64,000 nt of DNA from Lachnospiraceae bacterium (GTDB lineage: Bacteria; Bacillota; Clostridia; Lachnospirales; Lachnospiraceae), in NCBI GenBank assembly GCA_017618075.1, contig JAFZUY010000044.1, forward strand, positions 1 through 64,000. The letters run 5' to 3'. Shown here one piece after another: positions 60,888-64,000 of the stretch. Numbering within the stretch: position 1 is the first letter of the stretch; the number at the start of each line of letters is the position of its first letter. The position numbers were made by a program, and so were the translations under genes. Under the pieces are notes generated by a model. The model was not told where the DNA came from and ran no database searches. It saw nothing but the letters and a program-made list of their open reading frames with translations.

Positions 60888-62699
60888 ATGTCCAAAATAA
60901 TCGGAATTGATTTAGGAACCACAAACAGTCTTGTGACTGTCTGGGAAGACGGAAAAGCCGTATGCATACCCAATGCATACGGTGATTTTCTTACGCCCAG
61001 CGTTGTGAGTTTTGACGGCGAAGAAGTGATAGTCGGCAAGGCGGCCAAAGAAAGACTTATCACCGCACCCGACGATACTATCGCTTCTTTTAAGCGTAAT
61101 ATGGGCAGGAAAACTCTTCTTAAGAATAATTTCACGGCAGCAGAGCTTTCTTCTTTTATCTTAAAAAACCTCAAGGCGGATGCGGAGAGATACTTAAAAG
61201 AAGAGGTGAGTGAGGCTGTCATAAGCGTTCCGGCTTATTTTGACGATAAGGCCAGGAAAGCTACCAAACTCGCGGGAGAACTCGCAGGACTTACTGTCAA
61301 CCGTATCATTAACGAGCCATCGGCAGCAGCCTTAGGGTATCTTAAAAACACCGAAAAAGGCCGTGAATTAAGCGGAGATTTTGACAACCATAAGCTCCTT
61401 GTATTTGACTTTGGAGGCGGTACGCTCGATGTGTCATTGCTTGAAACCTTCGAAAATGTCGTTGAGATAATATCCGTCAGCGGAGACAATATGCTCGGCG
61501 GTATCGACTTTGATAAAGCAATTGCAATTAACTATATTAAGAGCCTGGATAAGGATCCGGCTCAGATTAAACCGCAGGATTTCAACATTATCCTTGAGGA
61601 TGCCGAGGCGCTTAAGAGAAAATTAAGCGAGAAAAAAGAAGCGAGTGTCAAGGTCAATGCAAAGGGCTACAAGGGCATTATGTCTCTTACGATGAAGGAA
61701 TTCGCCGCTCTTTCGGCTCCGATATTCAAGAAAATATATGTTCCCATTCAAAACGTATTAAGAGATTCGGGCAACAAACCCGAAGACATCGACGAAGTAA
61801 TCGTAGTCGGCGGTTCGGGCAAAATGCCCATAGTGCAGCAGTATTTAAAGCACATTCTGAAAAAAGACAAGCTCTACGTATACGATCCTGATAAAATTGT
61901 CGCTCTCGGAATGGGCGTTTATGCCGGCATCAAAGAGAGAGACGAGGATGTAAAAGACGTGATTTTAACCGATGTTGCGCCTTTTTCACTCGGAATATCG
62001 ACTGTGAATTACACCAATCCCGAAAAGCCGCTTTCATCTTTTATCATACCCCGTAATACCGCGCTTCCTGCATCGAGAACACATCCGTATACAGTGCTTT
62101 ATGACGGACAGGGCATCATAAAAGTGGATATTTTCCAGGGCGAGGAAATGTATGCCGAGGAAAACAGACAGATTGGCAACTTCGAGGTAAACTTGCACGG
62201 GCTTGGCAAAGAAGGGATGCTTACGTATATTACGTTCACTTATGATTTAAACGGCTTTCTCATCGTGAATGTAGATATTCCCGACCTTGAGATGACGCAG
62301 GAAGAACTCTTCGTTGACAACGAACTCGGTCTTGATGAAGAGACGGTAAAGAAGAAAGTTGAGCAGCTTAAAGGTCTTAAACTGGTGTCTTACGAGGACG
62401 AGGAAAACTTAAGAATCATCGAATGGGGCAAGAAACTATTCGTGCAGTGTCCCGATAATATTAAACGTGAGATTTCCAAGAAAATACTTTTCTTCGAGAG
62501 CAAGCTCGCCGAGGACAGATACGAGGCTATAAAGCTCAGAAAATACCTTAAAATGTATTTTCTTAACATAGAGATGACGATACTTAAGAATCTGCTCGAA
62601 AATTACGAGTACGACGATTCGTGGCTCGATGAGGAAACCAAGGAGACCGACGAATCCTTCAAACGCTGGGAAGAGGACCAAAAGAATGATAAAGAATGA
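60888..62699 (+). CDS. Hsp70-family chaperone (HscC/DnaK-like)
   Basis: A 603-residue Hsp70. ATPase domain about 1-370: IIGIDLGTTNSLV, FKRNMGRK, VPAYFDDKARKATKLAGELAGL, INEPSAAALGYL, FDFGGGTLDVSLL, and VVGGSGKMPIVQQYL. The substrate domain is shorter and divergent (FSLGIST...FIIPRNTALPASRT), and the lid lacks the classic DnaK end, so it is an HscC-type specialised Hsp70 rather than the housekeeping DnaK. Its C-terminus overlaps the next gene, a J-like protein, by 14 bases, which suggests a dedicated pair. GAGAG precedes ATG. Confidence 0.9.
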   Translation: MSKIIGIDLGTTNSLVTVWEDGKAVCIPNAYGDFLTPSVVSFDGEEVIVGKAAKERLITAPDDTIASFKRNMGRKTLLKNNFTAAELSSFILKNLKADAERYLKEEVSEAVISVPAYFDDKARKATKLAGELAGLTVNRIINEPSAAALGYLKNTEKGRELSGDFDNHKLLVFDFGGGTLDVSLLETFENVVEIISVSGDNMLGGIDFDKAIAINYIKSLDKDPAQIKPQDFNIILEDAEALKRKLSEKKEASVKVNAKGYKGIMSLTMKEFAALSAPIFKKIYVPIQNVLRDSGNKPEDIDEVIVVGGSGKMPIVQQYLKHILKKDKLYVYDPDKIVALGMGVYAGIKERDEDVKDVILTDVAPFSLGISTVNYTNPEKPLSSFIIPRNTALPASRTHPYTVLYDGQGIIKVDIFQGEEMYAEENRQIGNFEVNLHGLGKEGMLTYITFTYDLNGFLIVNVDIPDLEMTQEELFVDNELGLDEETVKKKVEQLKGLKLVSYEDEENLRIIEWGKKLFVQCPDNIKREISKKILFFESKLAEDRYEAIKLRKYLKMYFLNIEMTILKNLLENYEYDDSWLDEETKETDESFKRWEEDQKNDKE

Positions 62700-63666
62700 G
62701 TTTGAAAGTCTTTTTACCATCCTTGGCCTGGCTCCAACCAATGATTTGAAAGCGATTCGAAAAGCCTACTCCAAAATGTCGGCTAAATATCATCCCGAAG
62801 AAAATCCCGAGGAATGGAAGAAGATACACAATGCTTTCAAGAGCCTGACAGAAATTCTTAATGATGAAAAAGGTATGGAGGAACTGGCTCAGATCGCTTT
62901 TTCGGAAATACTTGATACGCCTAAAGAGAAGAATGCATATTATCACGTAAAAGGTCAAAAGGCAGAAGAGCTGGATAAGGAAGCAGATATTTCGATTGAA
63001 TCTTTTCTGTCGAAAGATAATTATTCTTTTTATCGTTTTTGGGATGATTTGGAAAAGAGCATTAACGAAGAAGAGAACACAGATGAAACTTTGGATACAT
63101 CTGATGCAGGATTTGATATAATCCGTGAATTCGTTGATGCCATTGACAAAACAGCCGAAGAAATTGAGTCGGATGATGAAGCCGAAAAGGCATTCTGGGC
63201 AGATATTTTAAGTGTCATGCCCGAGGAAAAAGAGCCCGAAGACAAAGCAGAGGCTGACAGGAAGAGGAAGGAACGCGATGATCTTGAGTTTTTTGCGGGA
63301 CTGGTCAAAAAGGCATACGCCGAGGACCCATGGCTTCCTGACAAGACTGTTCTTACTCTAAAGAGCATGAACGAATTCATGACACATCCTCTGTACCGGG
63401 ATATGCTTAGAAACAGTAAATTTCTTCCGATGCTTATAGAAGCCTTAAGAGGAAGATATATTGAAAATGATCTAAAAAGGGCACTTCTTGAAGATATTGT
63501 TAAAGCAAAGGAAGGAAGTCCCGATGATTCATTAAACATCTTTTATGATGAATTGAGATCGGTTATATGTGAATACAATTACAAGGAGAGGCGCTATCGG
63601 CCGACCGGAACCATGATTGCTTTATCACGCGCTGCAGACCGCATTAAAGCCTCTCGAAAGAAATAA
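62686..63666 (+). CDS. J-domain-like protein with HPE in place of HPD
   Basis: A 326-residue protein. Residues about 4-60 match the J domain (FTILGLAPTNDLKAIRKAYSKMSAKYHPEENPEEWKKIHNAFKSL), but the invariant HPD is HPE (36-38). The rest (about 90-326) is acidic, with a C-terminal helical region of unknown function (FMTHPLYRDMLRNSKF). The ATG at 62686 lies nine bases past AGAGG; the in-frame ATG at 62629 is inside the Hsp70 gene. The pairing with the adjacent Hsp70 is suggestive, and the D-to-E change may limit stimulation of other Hsp70s. Last gene of the cluster. Confidence 0.82.
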   Translation: MIKNEFESLFTILGLAPTNDLKAIRKAYSKMSAKYHPEENPEEWKKIHNAFKSLTEILNDEKGMEELAQIAFSEILDTPKEKNAYYHVKGQKAEELDKEADISIESFLSKDNYSFYRFWDDLEKSINEEENTDETLDTSDAGFDIIREFVDAIDKTAEEIESDDEAEKAFWADILSVMPEEKEPEDKAEADRKRKERDDLEFFAGLVKKAYAEDPWLPDKTVLTLKSMNEFMTHPLYRDMLRNSKFLPMLIEALRGRYIENDLKRALLEDIVKAKEGSPDDSLNIFYDELRSVICEYNYKERRYRPTGTMIALSRAADRIKASRKK

Positions 63667-63685
63667 AGATATTTTCAAAAACCTA

Positions 63686-63746
63686 TTTACAAACATAAAT
63701 ATAAGTGTTATAACTGTATCAGTACGAGTGATACAGTTATTTTTTT
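63686..63746 (+). promoter_or_regulatory. Promoter with overlapping palindrome before the GntR-family gene
   Basis: TTTACA (63686-63691), a 17-base spacer and TATAAC (63709-63714). ACTGTATCA ... TGATACAGT (63713-63737) overlaps the -10 and expected start site, then TTTTTTT. It may be the autoregulatory operator of the GntR protein, or a terminator of the J-like gene, or both. Confidence 0.6.
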
Positions 63747-63797
63747 AGATACAGACAAAATGACTGCGAAATATATAAGTTTACGAAAGGATATAAC

Positions 63798-64000
63798 ATG
63801 TTTCATATTGATAACAAAAGTTCAAAAGCAATATATGAACAGATAACAGAACAGATGAAATATCATGTTTTATGCGGTAATTTAAAACCGGGAGATGCCA
63901 TTCCTTCGGTCAGAAAATTAGCACTTGACTTAAATATAACTCCCGGAACGGTTGCCAAAGTTTATCAGGAGTTGGAGCGCGAAGGAATTATCGAGACCAT
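63798..64000 (+). CDS. GntR-family transcriptional regulator (5' part)
   Basis: The visible 67 residues contain a GntR winged helix: a short dimer segment KAIYEQITEQMKYHVLCGNLKPGDAIPSVRKLALDLNITPGTVAKVYQELEREGIIET, with the LKPGD.IPS.R.LA..L......TV...Y..LE..G motif. The motif begins ~10 residues from the N-terminus, as in the YtrA subfamily, whose members often control ABC-transporter genes. AAAGGATAT precedes ATG. The gene runs out of the window, so its effector domain and any ABC partner are unseen. Confidence 0.92.
   Translation, partial: MFHIDNKSSKAIYEQITEQMKYHVLCGNLKPGDAIPSVRKLALDLNITPGTVAKVYQELEREGIIET

Overview
The window looks like an ordinary chromosomal stretch from a low-to-mid GC anaerobic Firmicute, most likely a Lachnospiraceae member of the Butyrivibrio type. 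This is inference from protein content: pyruvate:ferredoxin oxidoreductase, indolepyruvate:ferredoxin oxidoreductase with a phenylacetate-CoA ligase, an archaeal-type AspRS, a clpC - small protein - radA block, a TGS/uridine-kinase fusion, many acidic surface lipoproteins and strong AGGAGG ribosome sites. I see no transposase, integrase, phage gene, CRISPR array or tRNA. One structural RNA gene (RNase P RNA) and one c-di-GMP-I type riboswitch are present.

Layout. 1-5.8 kb (minus strand): a GtrII-like membrane protein, an AraC regulator, and two tandem paralogous lipoproteins with PEBP-like C-termini. Each lipoprotein has the same 27-30 bp inverted repeat upstream. 5.8-12 kb: PFOR facing an LtaS-type sulfatase. 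12.2-19 kb: orphan barstar, small exported proteins, glyA, a PrsA-like foldase and htpG behind a perfect CIRCE element. 19-28 kb: a DUF3298 lipoprotein, purE-purM-purN-purD, an SH3b membrane protein and clpC. 28.3-34.6 kb: a small conserved protein, radA, nucleoside kinase, two envelope-type membrane proteins and rnpB. 35-39.2 kb: iorA-iorB-paaK-tandem ACT, an aryl-2-oxoacid oxidation operon. 39.3-42.4 kb: riboswitch plus a large LysM/InlB-repeat surface protein. 42.5-49.2 kb: pcrA, a PseG-like protein, a TIR-TM-Sel1 protein and a small acidic membrane protein. 49.4-51.8 kb (minus): a membrane-anchored unknown and a phosphodiester glycosidase. 51.9-57.3 kb: SNF-type Na+ symporter, a peptide-sized gene, a membrane protein, RlmD-type methyltransferase, AspS. 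57.4-64 kb: HD-GYP protein with a CBM2-like outer domain, FecR-domain protein, DUF5684-like protein, an HscC-like Hsp70 and a J-like protein with HPE in place of HPD. The window ends inside a GntR-family regulator.

Themes. Two c-di-GMP elements (a riboswitch and a putative phosphodiesterase) and several polysaccharide or cell-wall proteins suggest surface behaviour tuned to carbohydrate contact. The best candidates for something undescribed are: the collinear HD-GYP(CBM2-like)/FecR/DUF5684/Hsp70/HPE-J cluster at 57.4-63.7 kb; the pcrA-pseG-TIR-Sel1 transcription unit; the duplicated AraC-linked lipoprotein promoter units, where a terminator-like hairpin also carries the Shine-Dalgarno sequence; and the CIRCE element that may also terminate the upstream gene. 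A dispersed palindrome (core GTGCCTGACTC / GTGTCTGGCAC) occurs at four 3' ends and in two cases forms the terminator.
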